Source of the DNA: Bacteroides bouchesdurhonensis
GTDB taxonomy: Bacteria > Bacteroidota > Bacteroidia > Bacteroidales > Bacteroidaceae
Length of the DNA: 64,000 nt
NCBI RefSeq assembly: GCF_900155865.1
Contig: NZ_LT707006.1
Coordinates: 5,129,779 to 5,193,778 of the forward strand
Direction of reading: 5' to 3'
Numbering within the stretch: position 1 is the stretch's first letter; every line of letters starts with the position of its first letter. Shown here piece by piece: positions 19,228-28,233 of this stretch. The translations under genes and the position numbers were made by a program. The notes below the pieces were generated by a model. It saw nothing but the letters and a program-made list of their open reading frames with translations, did not search any database and was not told the origin of the DNA.

Positions 19228-20052
19228 AAGAATGGCGGCAGACTGATTATTTATTATCTTCATCCAAGCTTACTTAATTAACCGATGGTATCAATTATTT
19301 GCTGTTCTTCCATTCGGTCTAAAAATTCCACATACAAAATATTATGCAATACAAAAATAATGTTTCTACTCCATAATAATAGGTTTATACCTCATTCATT
19401 TGTTTTTTCTCATTTCGGATCTCATCTTCAATAATCTATATGATATCCTTATATATAATATAAGTTATGCTTAGAATTATAAGATAGGTGCTTCTCCAAT
19501 AAACCCAAATAACAAGACAGCAATATCTTCACATCACTTATCGAAGAATAATCAGTACCAAAGGGTTATAACCATAAAGTGAAAAGGTTTTTCCTTCAGT
19601 CATATTTTTGCATATTCTCCTATCATACAAGCACTTGCATTGCGCCATCTTTTTCTATTATTTTCGAACCTATTTACTGGAGACTTGTAAGCTCTTTGGG
19701 TTTTGACTCTTTACTTATCACGAGGCAAAACTAAAAGACGCATAAGGGTCTTTATGAGAAAGAGAAAGAAGATTCATTTTATTTCACTGATCAGCAGCAC
19801 AATATCTAAAATATGAATGATGAAGGAAAATCTGTTTTTATATCATCAAACTAATCATATTTCCAAGAAAAAGATTGAGAAGCCTATATTCAAACATCCC
19901 ATAGTTTGAAAAAAACACCGAAGTGAATGAAAACAAACTTCCCATAGATTGAGTAGGGATAAATCGCCCCCTACTTCAATTATCATTGACCAATTATTTA
20001 TGCTGTAAATGGCCGTCACAATTCTATGATTTATGCAATCGAATTCTAGTAT
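19228..20052. other. Gene-poor A/T-rich stretch
   Basis: About 820 bases without a credible gene on either strand. Short frames (for example on the minus strand around 19,855-20,070) lack a plausible start context and protein-like composition. It probably holds decayed sequence. Confidence 0.5.
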
Positions 20053-20162
20053 ATCATTCAACCCAAACACCTATATCTTTCCCTTGACTCTCCTATATCA
20101 TTCACACAACTCTTGTACATCATTGGTGTAACTCTTATATATCTCTCAAGTAACTCTTATAG
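20053..20162. repeat. Five 22-bp tandem units
   Basis: Units begin at 20053, 20075, 20097, 20119 and 20141, each exactly 22 bp, with the shared pattern ATCwyT(C)...GTAACTCTTrTAy best seen in the last three. No coding potential. The period equals that of the arrays at 37514, 60321 and 60439. Confidence 0.8.
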
Positions 20163-20244
20163 ACGAAATCTAATAGAAATTAGTAATCTGAAAAAGTACA
20201 CATAAAACAGAATGGAACAACGATCAGTTCGATAAGAAAAGTAC

Positions 20245-20536
20245 AAGAGAAAAAAGGCTGGCAGGAACTACAACCATGAATAACTTCTTCCTCCGAATAG
20301 AGTCTAGTAAACAAGTTACAACTCCGGTCCGATATGGAAGATGATCTTCACAACATAAAACATGTTTCCCCCATGTTGTTCCTGCCAAACCTAATATCTA
20401 CATATTAAAACAATTATTTTCTATTAAGAAAACAAGCTTCTTTTTATTTCAAGCTATTCACTGAACCTGCTTGATCTGGAAATAACAAGATAACTCAATA
20501 AACTAACACCATGAATGATCTCATCTTGTTATTTTG
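20245..20536 (-). ncRNA. Candidate structured RNA 1 (transglutaminase-gene derived)
   Basis: Predicted from promoter B: start near 20536, end in a T-run at ~20250. A 5' hairpin pairs AAATAACAAGAT with ATCTTGTTATTT. The 3' 139 bases (20254-20392) are closed by GGTTTGGCAGGAAC pairing with GTTCCTGCCAGCC with one bulged T, followed by TTTTTTCT. The 3' part is clearly derived from the transglutaminase gene: both arms match nt 29549-29620 and 29765-29806 of copy 2, with the bases between deleted. It could also be a plain pseudogene relic. Confidence 0.45.
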
Positions 20537-20542
20537 TTGTTG

Positions 20543-20661
20543 CAAAGATAGGGCAATTTTAATAGCCAGACAAGGGGGTGTTACAGAACAAATTCCAATA
20601 TATCTCTGATTATAAACAAATTACCAAATCAATAATTTATTATTAGAACCCTATTGTAACA
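20543..20661 (-). promoter_or_regulatory. TGTAACA-type promoter B
   Basis: Minus strand: TGTAACA (20579-20585), five bases, TTG (20571-20573), 20 bases, TATCTTTG (20543-20550). The inverted second box is at 20655-20661, 76 bp away. The sequence right of it (CTATTTTTGAGCAAATATTTCC) matches the promoter of the lipoprotein genes at 31076 and 35307, but here the next gene is the 3' end of a glutaminase-family gene, so the lipoprotein has been lost. Confidence 0.8.
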
Positions 20662-20735
20662 TTCCAAACCAATTCTTGACATACACTTGAACTAATATTT
20701 CTATTTTTGAGCAAATATTTCCATTGGATATTTGT

Positions 20736-23615
20736 TTATTTCTGTTCTAATAACCTAATGAAGTACCCTCCCACCACTGAACGCCCGCGAAAGTCTACAA
20801 TAGTTGCACGATCCGTATTTATAAAATCTGCCATTGGCACACGATCTTTAGTCTCATTCATAAACTTATGAATTGGTAGAATAAACTTGCGGAACGTCGT
20901 ACTATCTGTACTCAATGAGCCTGTCCATACCGTCCAATCAGTTTTCGTATAACTATGTCTGCTATCCAACGGACAACCAAACTCATTCATCTTAGTCAGG
21001 TAGAAATCCATTTCCTTCTGGATAACCCTCTCCGGGAAAAGATTCAAGTCAAGCAATCTATCCCATACCAAATTATATTTCATTCCCCAACTATCCGGTT
21101 GGTCGAAAGCTAAACGATAATGGTCTCCGGCATAAGCAGATTCCTCCCATTCCTTAACCATCTCACGGGCAACATCCATATATTTCTTCGCCTCTTCTTT
21201 CTTATTTAGCATTTCCGCTAACTTTGCATACGAAGCAATACCTAAAATACTTTTAGCAGATAAATTAGCATGGTGATGACATCCCCCTGCAAAATTATCC
21301 GTTGTCAATTGATCCCCTGTATCCGTGCCAATTTCCAATAAATACTCTGCCCAATGCGTCAGTGTCTCCCAATGCTTTTCCGCATACGAAGCATTATTCT
21401 CCATTTTGGCAATGGCAGCAGTCATTATCAAAGCATTTCCTGCTTCTTCCACAGGCATATCACCGCCTACCGTTTGTCCGTTCACAATCGGATAACCACC
21501 GAGATCATGCACAGGGTAAGGTTTCCCCCATTTCCCACTTTCACTATAATAAAAGAAAGGATTCAACATCGCTTCCACCAACTTTGGATTATAACGAAGA
21601 TAAAGCGGAGAAGCCGGATAATATTCATCGACCGGTCCCACCTGCGGAGTAAAATAAAGCAATTCACCTTCTGGTGATTCGGACATTTGAAAAGCAGAGA
21701 CCGATTGTCGATAAGCCAAAGCACAAAGCTCAGCATATTCTTTTCCTCCGACACGATAAGCATCTGCCATTAATTGGCGATCAAATTCGTAACATTTAGC
21801 CATCACCTCTTTATATTCCTCTTCCGCTTCCACATATAAATCCTCTATAGTCTTTTCTCCATCCTTATTCCAATAAGGGAGCAAATCGTCACCAAAATAA
21901 GCCATCGTATACAAACCATCAAATGCAGCAGTCAGGTGTTGAGGAAAATCGCTATCCACATCCAACTTCTGTGCAAATGCGGCATAACGCTTTTCATTCG
22001 ACTTTCTCATCTGTTTCAGATCACCTTCTTTCATAAAGTAGGCACGCATTTCAGCAGCGTCTCCCTGCGCACAAGTGACATCATCCTTCGTTCCTAAATA
22101 GAAATATCCCCATGCACGATCTTCCCTTTCTTTATTTACCCATAGTTTCTGATTCTCTTTTCCGGTTTTCATCAATGCCAATCCATCTTTCTCATACATC
22201 TGCGTAGATTGTCCGGCGTCAAATGCTTTGTGTGGGTCTATTTCAAAATAGATAGCAACATCGTGTTCGTTATTGTCTAATGCCTTAGCCTGATAAGAGA
22301 TGTAATTAACGGGACGGGCAAGAGTTTCTAAATCATCGAGTAAATAAGGAGCAGTAAAACTAAGTTTCAATTCCACGTCTCCACATTCAAATGTATAGTG
22401 TGTCTGCGTAGCCTGTACATCTACGGATTTTTGCCTGGCTTCCTTCGATTCGGCATATAAACCGAAATCTACCAATGCACCTCCCATCCGGTTCTCGCAA
22501 TGGGCAGCGATCACTGCCTGCCCGTCTTTCATGGTATCTACAATCGAATCCGGAATATTCACTCTCAAGTCACTCTTCCATTCATATCCGGTACTAACCA
22601 ACTGCATTCCATTTACATACAATTGGAAGACATCATCATGAGAATAACGTAAATAGATCTGCTTATTCTTTACCAATGACGGATCGAACGTTAACTTCCG
22701 CCTCACCCAGATGTTGGGTGAAAACCACGGTGTATGGACATTTCGCTGGTCACTGGTACCAAAAGCAGCCTGCCCCTCAGTCCATGCAGTATCATCAAAT
22801 CCAGCTGTTTCCCAATTTTCTTTAGGTCGTTCCATCGTATATTTTCCAGTCCATTCCTTTTCATAAGAAATAGGAGCTAACGTTTCAACAGGAATAGTCG
22901 GTTCTTCTGCAAAAAGTCCAAAGTCTACCAATCCTCCTCCTTCACGGTTTTCACAATGGGCAGCAAGTATGGCCTTTCCCCCTTTCATAGTTTGTAAAAT
23001 AGAATCGGGAACTTCCACTTTAAAGTTTGCTCCCCAATCATAGCCGGTACTCACCAATTGTTTTCCATTGATGTATAATTGAAATACATCATCGTGGGAA
23101 TAACGTAGATAAATCTTCTTATGCTCCAACAAATACGGATCTATATCCACTTCCCTACGTACCCAAATATCAGATGATACCCATTGCGTTTTTGCTTCCC
23201 ACATTCCAGGAGTACCAAATGCACCTTCAGATACCTGCCAACGTTTGTCATCAAATCCTGGCTGTTCCCATCCTTCGTCGGGAACCAGACAGGTGAACTT
23301 AGCTTCCCACTTTTCATGATCAAGTGCCATTGGAGCGATAGCTTGCATCGATAGTTCTTTACTCCCCATAAAACGATACACAACACCATCTACTCGTAAG
23401 AATCCTATAAAAGGCAGTTGTTTACTACCACCAAAAGTTACATTCTGATTATTCAATTCATCTGTCATAGACCACACTTTCATATGTGGATGCAGTGTCA
23501 ATAACGGATAAGCAGGTGCACGAAGATTATTTTTAGTCGTTTCATCAGAATACGGCGTACTTTTACAAGCTCCTAAAAAAATAGAGAAAAAGCAAATAAT
23601 AACTTTTATTTTCAT
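20736..23615 (-). CDS. Glutaminase-family lipoprotein (DUF4964/DUF5127/DUF4965/DUF1793), copy 2
   Basis: This 959-residue close paralogue of the protein at 9079 shares the same order: signal with GACKS (Cys17), DUF4964, two beta-sandwich inserts (WEQPGFDDKRW and WETAGFDDTAW, each with YSHDDVFQLYINGKQL-like strands), DUF5127 and the helical C-terminal domain (VHDLGGYPIVNG, PVEEAGNALIM). Secreted and lipid-anchored. Its 3' end abuts promoter B and appears to have replaced a lipoprotein gene. It may be expressed from the operon starting at 25796 or from its own promoter in the 375-bp gap. Confidence 0.82.
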   Translation of the reverse strand: MKIKVIICFFSIFLGACKSTPYSDETTKNNLRAPAYPLLTLHPHMKVWSMTDELNNQNVTFGGSKQLPFIGFLRVDGVVYRFMGSKELSMQAIAPMALDHEKWEAKFTCLVPDEGWEQPGFDDKRWQVSEGAFGTPGMWEAKTQWVSSDIWVRREVDIDPYLLEHKKIYLRYSHDDVFQLYINGKQLVSTGYDWGANFKVEVPDSILQTMKGGKAILAAHCENREGGGLVDFGLFAEEPTIPVETLAPISYEKEWTGKYTMERPKENWETAGFDDTAWTEGQAAFGTSDQRNVHTPWFSPNIWVRRKLTFDPSLVKNKQIYLRYSHDDVFQLYVNGMQLVSTGYEWKSDLRVNIPDSIVDTMKDGQAVIAAHCENRMGGALVDFGLYAESKEARQKSVDVQATQTHYTFECGDVELKLSFTAPYLLDDLETLARPVNYISYQAKALDNNEHDVAIYFEIDPHKAFDAGQSTQMYEKDGLALMKTGKENQKLWVNKEREDRAWGYFYLGTKDDVTCAQGDAAEMRAYFMKEGDLKQMRKSNEKRYAAFAQKLDVDSDFPQHLTAAFDGLYTMAYFGDDLLPYWNKDGEKTIEDLYVEAEEEYKEVMAKCYEFDRQLMADAYRVGGKEYAELCALAYRQSVSAFQMSESPEGELLYFTPQVGPVDEYYPASPLYLRYNPKLVEAMLNPFFYYSESGKWGKPYPVHDLGGYPIVNGQTVGGDMPVEEAGNALIMTAAIAKMENNASYAEKHWETLTHWAEYLLEIGTDTGDQLTTDNFAGGCHHHANLSAKSILGIASYAKLAEMLNKKEEAKKYMDVAREMVKEWEESAYAGDHYRLAFDQPDSWGMKYNLVWDRLLDLNLFPERVIQKEMDFYLTKMNEFGCPLDSRHSYTKTDWTVWTGSLSTDSTTFRKFILPIHKFMNETKDRVPMADFINTDRATIVDFRGRSVVGGYFIRLLEQK

Positions 23616-23737
23616 ACCAAAGAATGCAAAAAATCTGGGTTCAAGAAAACATCCGCATTACAAGAATGCTAAAAATAAGTTTACAACAAATAAAAGAAGT
23701 AATTCCACTCTTTTCATAATGAATAAATTCAATTTAT

Positions 23738-23986
23738 ATGAAACTATTTCTTATTGGTAGTATTCCGACTATTTATGATCGTTTTATCGTTCATTTTCAA
23801 CCGTGAGATTATGAGTCGGGAGAATACAATTACTCGATACAATGCTTTGAGAGTGGAATATCTTCCCCTTATAGCTCCAATCCAATTCCAAATAAAGCAG
23901 ATTCTGACATTTTCATAGAATCGGCATTTGATTATCGCAATAAAATCTTCGGTCAATTTCCCGGAATTTACCATTTGACAAACTAA
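23738..23986 (+). pseudogene. Small ORF interrupted by one in-frame TGA
   Basis: A frame of 82 codons starts MKLFLIGSIPTIYDRFIVHF, has a TGA at codon 23 (23804-23806), and continues in the same frame DYESGEYNYSIQCFES ... GQFPGIYHLTN to TAA. The second part has protein-like composition. It lies between two minus-strand genes. No family recognised. It could be a decayed gene or chance. Confidence 0.3.
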
Positions 23987-23989
23987 GTA

Positions 23990-24391
23990 TCAAATTTTAT
24001 TTGTTTTATTACGAAAAAAAGGAATGATTGTTGGATATGCAATATATGCCTTGCGTGTTAAAGCTATTCGAACAACTACAAATAATGGATAACATATCCA
24101 AATAAGAAAAGCAAACCCCATTATATATAGCACTATATCATAATGTTGCGAAGGCAAATCCTTCCACTTTATCAAATCATTTGTTGTATTTACCCAAAAC
24201 GCTATATATACACCATAAAAAATTATATCAAATAGCAACTGAAAATTCAATAATGCACGCACCTGCTTATCAAAAAACACATCTACTGGGGCTTTATTTA
24301 TCTTCCAGTATATATAAGGTATTAGAACTGTACCAAACGGAATAAAGGCACCCAACATCACACATAAATGCAAATAAATAACATTCTTCAT
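23990..24391 (-). CDS. DUF4870-like membrane protein
   Basis: The 133-residue protein has four membrane segments and the phrase LGAFIPFGTVLIPYIYWKI near the start, followed by VRALLNFQLLFDIIFYGVY. This matches the DUF4870/Tic20-like small membrane family, whose role is unknown. It is the third gene of an operon with the Cys-rich lipoprotein and the CxxC protein (spacing 57 bases from the former). Confidence 0.72.
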   Translation of the reverse strand: MKNVIYLHLCVMLGAFIPFGTVLIPYIYWKINKAPVDVFFDKQVRALLNFQLLFDIIFYGVYIAFWVNTTNDLIKWKDLPSQHYDIVLYIMGFAFLIWICYPLFVVVRIALTRKAYIAYPTIIPFFRNKTNKI

Positions 24392-24448
24392 ATAAAATAT
24401 TTAAATTATTAATAACAAATAGAGAGTACCAATGATTATCACATTAGA

Positions 24449-25138
24449 TTAAATACAATGAATCGCACAGGCTGATACTATAGCTGCAGTACATGACTCA
24501 AGGAAAAAATCACCCACGGTACACATCAAATTACATTCTGGATCTGCATTGCATGCATCTTGAGCTATCTTTAAACACTTAGCAACACAAGTAATATAAC
24601 CTTCATCTTCAGACGGCCATTCTGTACGAGTTTTTATTTGAGGCTTTTCAGTATAAGAAACATCTACTATTTTTATAGTAAATAGATTTGCATCTACTTT
24701 TTTATATTCTAAAGTAGCAATATACTTTTTATTCATACCATAGATTTTTGTTTCCCCACCATTTTCTAATGAGAAATTGCTCCTATCTTCAAATAGTGCT
24801 TCGCTAATTTTACTATCTTTCTTTTGAAACACAAATAAGTTACCTTCTAAACCATCTTTCGAAACAGGAATTACATAAATATTAGCATTTCTATTATCAC
24901 GATTAATTACAGTTTTTCTGGTTTTAACATTTTCATCTTCCAAGTTAAACTGCCTTTTAAAATTCAAATATTTTTTCGTTTCAATATAATTTACAAACGA
25001 TTCACTTTCACTATTTACTGTCTGTTGAGATGATTCTTCAATAAAATCATATTCATCATTAGAACAAGCAACAACAACAGCAATCGTACAAAACAAACAG
25101 ATCGCCATTGTTAAGAATAAACATTTTTTCATTTTCAT
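24449..25138 (-). CDS. Lipoprotein with 8-cysteine C-terminal domain
   Basis: The 229-residue protein has lipobox VVACSNDEYDF (Cys25), a middle region rich in charged beta strands, then IKTR (Arg171), an acidic linker and a 46-residue tail with eight cysteines spaced x3-x7-x5-x3-x9-x7-x3 (positions 184-228). N-terminal CSNDEY and KTR before a Cys-rich tail are shared with the lipoproteins at 31076 and 35307. The tail resembles a disulfide-knotted peptide of the halocin-C8-like kind, though this is inference. The upstream neighbour has a CxxC thioredoxin-like site and could form its disulfides. Confidence 0.7.
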   Translation of the reverse strand: MKMKKCLFLTMAICLFCTIAVVVACSNDEYDFIEESSQQTVNSESESFVNYIETKKYLNFKRQFNLEDENVKTRKTVINRDNRNANIYVIPVSKDGLEGNLFVFQKKDSKISEALFEDRSNFSLENGGETKIYGMNKKYIATLEYKKVDANLFTIKIVDVSYTEKPQIKTRTEWPSEDEGYITCVAKCLKIAQDACNADPECNLMCTVGDFFLESCTAAIVSACAIHCI

Positions 25139-25160
25139 ACTTTTTTAATTATTAAATATA

Positions 25161-25796
25161 TCATTCAGAACTCTCTATATACATTTTTACGTAATTCAGA
25201 TATTGAAGTGTCATTTTTTTCTCTCTATTAATAGGAAAGAATAAAAATCTCCTCAATAAATTTGAATCCAAAAGAAATACATATGGTCTATTCTCCATAT
25301 CCATATTTTCATCTAATTCATCTATCATATAAATAGGACCATCAATACAAAACATTTCTTTAAAAAACTTAACTTCTCGACTATTTGAATAATCTGTCAC
25401 ATATAAAATTTTGTTATTGGAGATTTCAGCCATTAATATATTATTGAGAAATTCCACACAACTATAACAATTATTACGACTTATTCTAAATACAATTATT
25501 GGAGCATCTTTCAAAAGTTTAGAGATTCTAATCGAGTTAAAAGACTCATCCTTAACAACCAAATCTTGCATTTGATCAGTATTATTATAAGTATATGATA
25601 ATTGAATATTTTCTGCCATATTCAAATTTTTCTTCTCTAATTTGAGTATAGAGTCTTTTAATTGTATATTTTCTTTTCTCTGTATAGTGACTAACTTCTT
25701 TTCTCTCATAATTTGCAGACTCACAAATGTCAATGTTCCTAATACCAAGAGAAAAGAAACATAAAACAAACCTTTATTTATAAAATTCTGTTTCAT
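25161..25796 (-). CDS. Membrane-anchored thioredoxin-like protein (CxxC)
   Basis: I start at ATG 25796 (MKQNFINKGLFYVSF, 211 residues) rather than the TTG at 25814. One N-terminal membrane helix is followed by a coiled coil (~30-60) and a domain with FRISRNNCYSCVEFLN, where Cys-Tyr-Ser-Cys is a thioredoxin-type site, then a beta-alpha pattern ending YVFLLDSNLL. The domain would face the periplasm. It heads an operon with the 8-Cys lipoprotein and DUF4870 genes from promoter C, which suggests a role in their disulfides. Confidence 0.68.
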   Translation of the reverse strand: MKQNFINKGLFYVSFLLVLGTLTFVSLQIMREKKLVTIQRKENIQLKDSILKLEKKNLNMAENIQLSYTYNNTDQMQDLVVKDESFNSIRISKLLKDAPIIVFRISRNNCYSCVEFLNNILMAEISNNKILYVTDYSNSREVKFFKEMFCIDGPIYMIDELDENMDMENRPYVFLLDSNLLRRFLFFPINREKKMTLQYLNYVKMYIESSE

Positions 25797-25941
25797 AATA
25801 ATTCCAACAATCAAATAAGTATTAATTTTATTAATGGTTTCATCATCTCAGACATATATATCTATTTTATAATTAATAAAGCGTCTCATAGTTTCTAAGT
25901 TACAACTATTTACTCCTCTTAAACTATTGTTATAACATTCG

Positions 25942-26058
25942 CAAAGATACAGGCATTTGAAACATCTCACAAGAGTCTGTTACACATCCCCCAACAAGTT
26001 CATTGATTATCAACGTATTAAATCACGGGATGATATTATATACATATATATTGTAACA
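25942..26058 (-). promoter_or_regulatory. TGTAACA-type promoter C (thioredoxin/Cys-rich operon)
   Basis: Minus strand: TGTAACA (25978-25984), five bases, TTG (25970-25972), 20 bases, TATCTTTG (25942-25949). The inverted second box is at 26052-26058 (74 bp). The leader to the ATG at 25796 is about 140 bases. Confidence 0.8.
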
Positions 26059-26613
26059 AAAAACATATCCCCCAATTCATAATTGAACAAATATTGTTGT
26101 TCATTTTGAGACAATATTCTCCTAAAAAATAATTATCTCACCTTTTGGACTTGGACTATCCAACAATTATCTTCTATTATTTTGCTAGAAGTTTCCCCCA
26201 CAAAAAGAAGATAAATAAATACTTTTTGTACATAAGACATCCGATAAGACTTCACTTTCTTCACAACTTCTACAATGTCAATGCACAAAGAGTACATAAA
26301 AAGAAGTCAATAATACAACAAATCCAAAGCTTCATATTCTATTAGAAAGAAAATAAACTATACCCGTTGGCAGAATTAATTTAATACATATTCAACTCTA
26401 CTAATAGGGTTATTATTAATCTGTTAATATATTGCAAGATTGTGAGCGCACTACCCTTCCCCATAATTCGGAAAAAACTTCAGTTTCTTTCGCATAATTT
26501 CTTATCAAGATAAACTAATCAGAGATTTGAGAAAATACCGTTTCAATTCGTTTCCAAGTTTTGACATTACTTTTAGATTTAATAAGTTAATATATTCACT
26601 ATTCCGATTTCTC
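26059..26613. other. Intergenic A/T-rich stretch
   Basis: About 555 bases between promoter C and the 3' end of the O-antigen-ligase-like gene. Short frames are present but none looks like a protein. No repeat or RNA gene was recognised. Confidence 0.5.
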
Positions 26614-28191
26614 TTACTTTATACGTATTAATTCTCTTTTCATCTCTCTTTTCATCATCAAAATAGAGGAAGTCCTAATTTTCATTGGCTTATTAACTAT
26701 CAACTCTGCCATATTATACATCAATTCTTTCTCTTCATTTTCTTTGTATAAATAGAACAGTTTATAAAAAGGTAAAAAACGGGACGGACACATCAAAGCA
26801 GCCTTGTTATAATACATTTCTGCTTGTTCTTTCTTTTTTAACGACTGATAAAGCTCCCCTATCAGCAACTCTAAATCATAATCAGCCCAATATTGACGGC
26901 ATTGTAAAGCCACCTCCATGCTTTCTTCATATTGCTTATTTTCCGATAAAACAGCAGCATAGTTATAAAGGAAATAAGGATTATCCACAAAAGATGTTTT
27001 TAGTTTTTCATACGAAGGGAGAGCCTTATTATATGATCCGCAAAGAGCAAGTTTGGAGATCTTACCCCACTCTAATTCTGCCTGTATACGTTCCACTAAT
27101 TTATAAGCACCTATTAATGAGCATCCCAAGACCAGTACACCTATTACATTTCGTCTCCATTCCACAGCAAGAAAATCCTTAATATATTCTCTTGTTATAA
27201 TAAAGACGGACAAGAAAACAATAATCCAAGTATAAGGATAAGTAAACGGATAAGAGAATAACGAAAATATACCTATCGAGATTAGCACATACAGAGCTAT
27301 TCTCTTTTCATTAGTAACATTCTGTTTATAGCAATAAAACAGTAAGAATATGATTGCAGCCAAAATTAGTAAACCAATGATTCCAAAGTTCAAAAGAACT
27401 CCTAAATATTCATTAAAGGGCTGCTTTACATTATCGGCTAACATGGCAAAGCGACTCTGTTGCCCATGTACCTTAAAATATTCAGCCTGATAATCCATAT
27501 AATGGGCTTCGAAGCTGCCTATCCCATGTCCAATCCAAGGCGACTCCTTTACCATATTTATACCACATTGCCAAATAAGCATCCTACCGTCAGCAGAATC
27601 CTTTTTCATCCAATAGGAACATACTAAAAGCAGGATCAGCCCACCGGATAATAAATAGTTCCATATCCCTTTACAAATAAACCGGCTATAAAAGAATATG
27701 GTACAAATTGCCACAATACTGACAATTCCGGCTCTCGAACCAGATAAGAATACTGCTACCAAAAGGATAATTCCAATTGTCCACCCCAGGTATTGAATAT
27801 ACTTATGATTACTTTTTTGAATTAAAAATCCAATAAAAGGGAAACCGGCAGAAAGGGTAATTGCAAACCCCGCTGGGTTATCAAAGCTGCCTGTGATCGG
27901 ATAAACGGAGTTTGAAGAAAACACATTAAAGTATTGCAATAAACCATATAATGCTTGTAAACAACAGATGCCAACAATGCTTATTCCGACCAAAGGCAAA
28001 TCCATAACCACAGGCTTTCGCAGTAATATTCTGATAGAGATATACAAGCCCATACCTAAAGTGATTAATATTACAAATAACCATTTAGGAACGATATAAG
28101 GATCTGTAAACGACAGAGAATATACAAATACGGCAGTTAAACATAAGACTAGCAAACTACCTTGGACGACTGTTGGTTTAAATGTTATCAT
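26614..28191 (-). CDS. O-antigen ligase/polymerase-family membrane protein with TPR tail
   Basis: The 525-residue protein has about ten membrane helices (to ~355) and the Wzy_C/WaaL-type periplasmic loop with GSFDNPAGFAITLSAGFPF, FLSGSRAGI and PWIGHGIGSFEAHY. Residues ~385-490 form TPR-like helices (LPSYEKLKTSFVDNPYFLYNYA, EQAEMYYNKAALMCP). This family joins glycans to lipid or protein carriers, including general protein O-glycosylation ligases. It follows the transglutaminase-like gene by 42 bases and is probably in its operon. Confidence 0.82.
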   Translation of the reverse strand: MITFKPTVVQGSLLVLCLTAVFVYSLSFTDPYIVPKWLFVILITLGMGLYISIRILLRKPVVMDLPLVGISIVGICCLQALYGLLQYFNVFSSNSVYPITGSFDNPAGFAITLSAGFPFIGFLIQKSNHKYIQYLGWTIGIILLVAVFLSGSRAGIVSIVAICTIFFYSRFICKGIWNYLLSGGLILLLVCSYWMKKDSADGRMLIWQCGINMVKESPWIGHGIGSFEAHYMDYQAEYFKVHGQQSRFAMLADNVKQPFNEYLGVLLNFGIIGLLILAAIIFLLFYCYKQNVTNEKRIALYVLISIGIFSLFSYPFTYPYTWIIVFLSVFIITREYIKDFLAVEWRRNVIGVLVLGCSLIGAYKLVERIQAELEWGKISKLALCGSYNKALPSYEKLKTSFVDNPYFLYNYAAVLSENKQYEESMEVALQCRQYWADYDLELLIGELYQSLKKKEQAEMYYNKAALMCPSRFLPFYKLFYLYKENEEKELMYNMAELIVNKPMKIRTSSILMMKREMKRELIRIK

Positions 28192-28233
28192 TATATGCGC
28201 ACTATATTAATTATAAAAAACGCCAGACAGCTC

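Noticed and set aside
19855..20070. 71-codon minus-strand frame in the gap
   Set aside because: It overlaps the 22-bp repeat array and has no recognisable protein pattern or start context.
20254..20392. Miniature transposon with terminal inverted repeats
   Set aside because: In the copies at 30553 and 34803 similarity to the transglutaminase gene continues beyond the inverted repeat, no target duplication is seen, and each copy has a promoter in fixed position.
23744..23974. 76-codon minus-strand frame
   Set aside because: The plus strand over the same bases encodes a more protein-like frame, and the minus frame has no family or start context.
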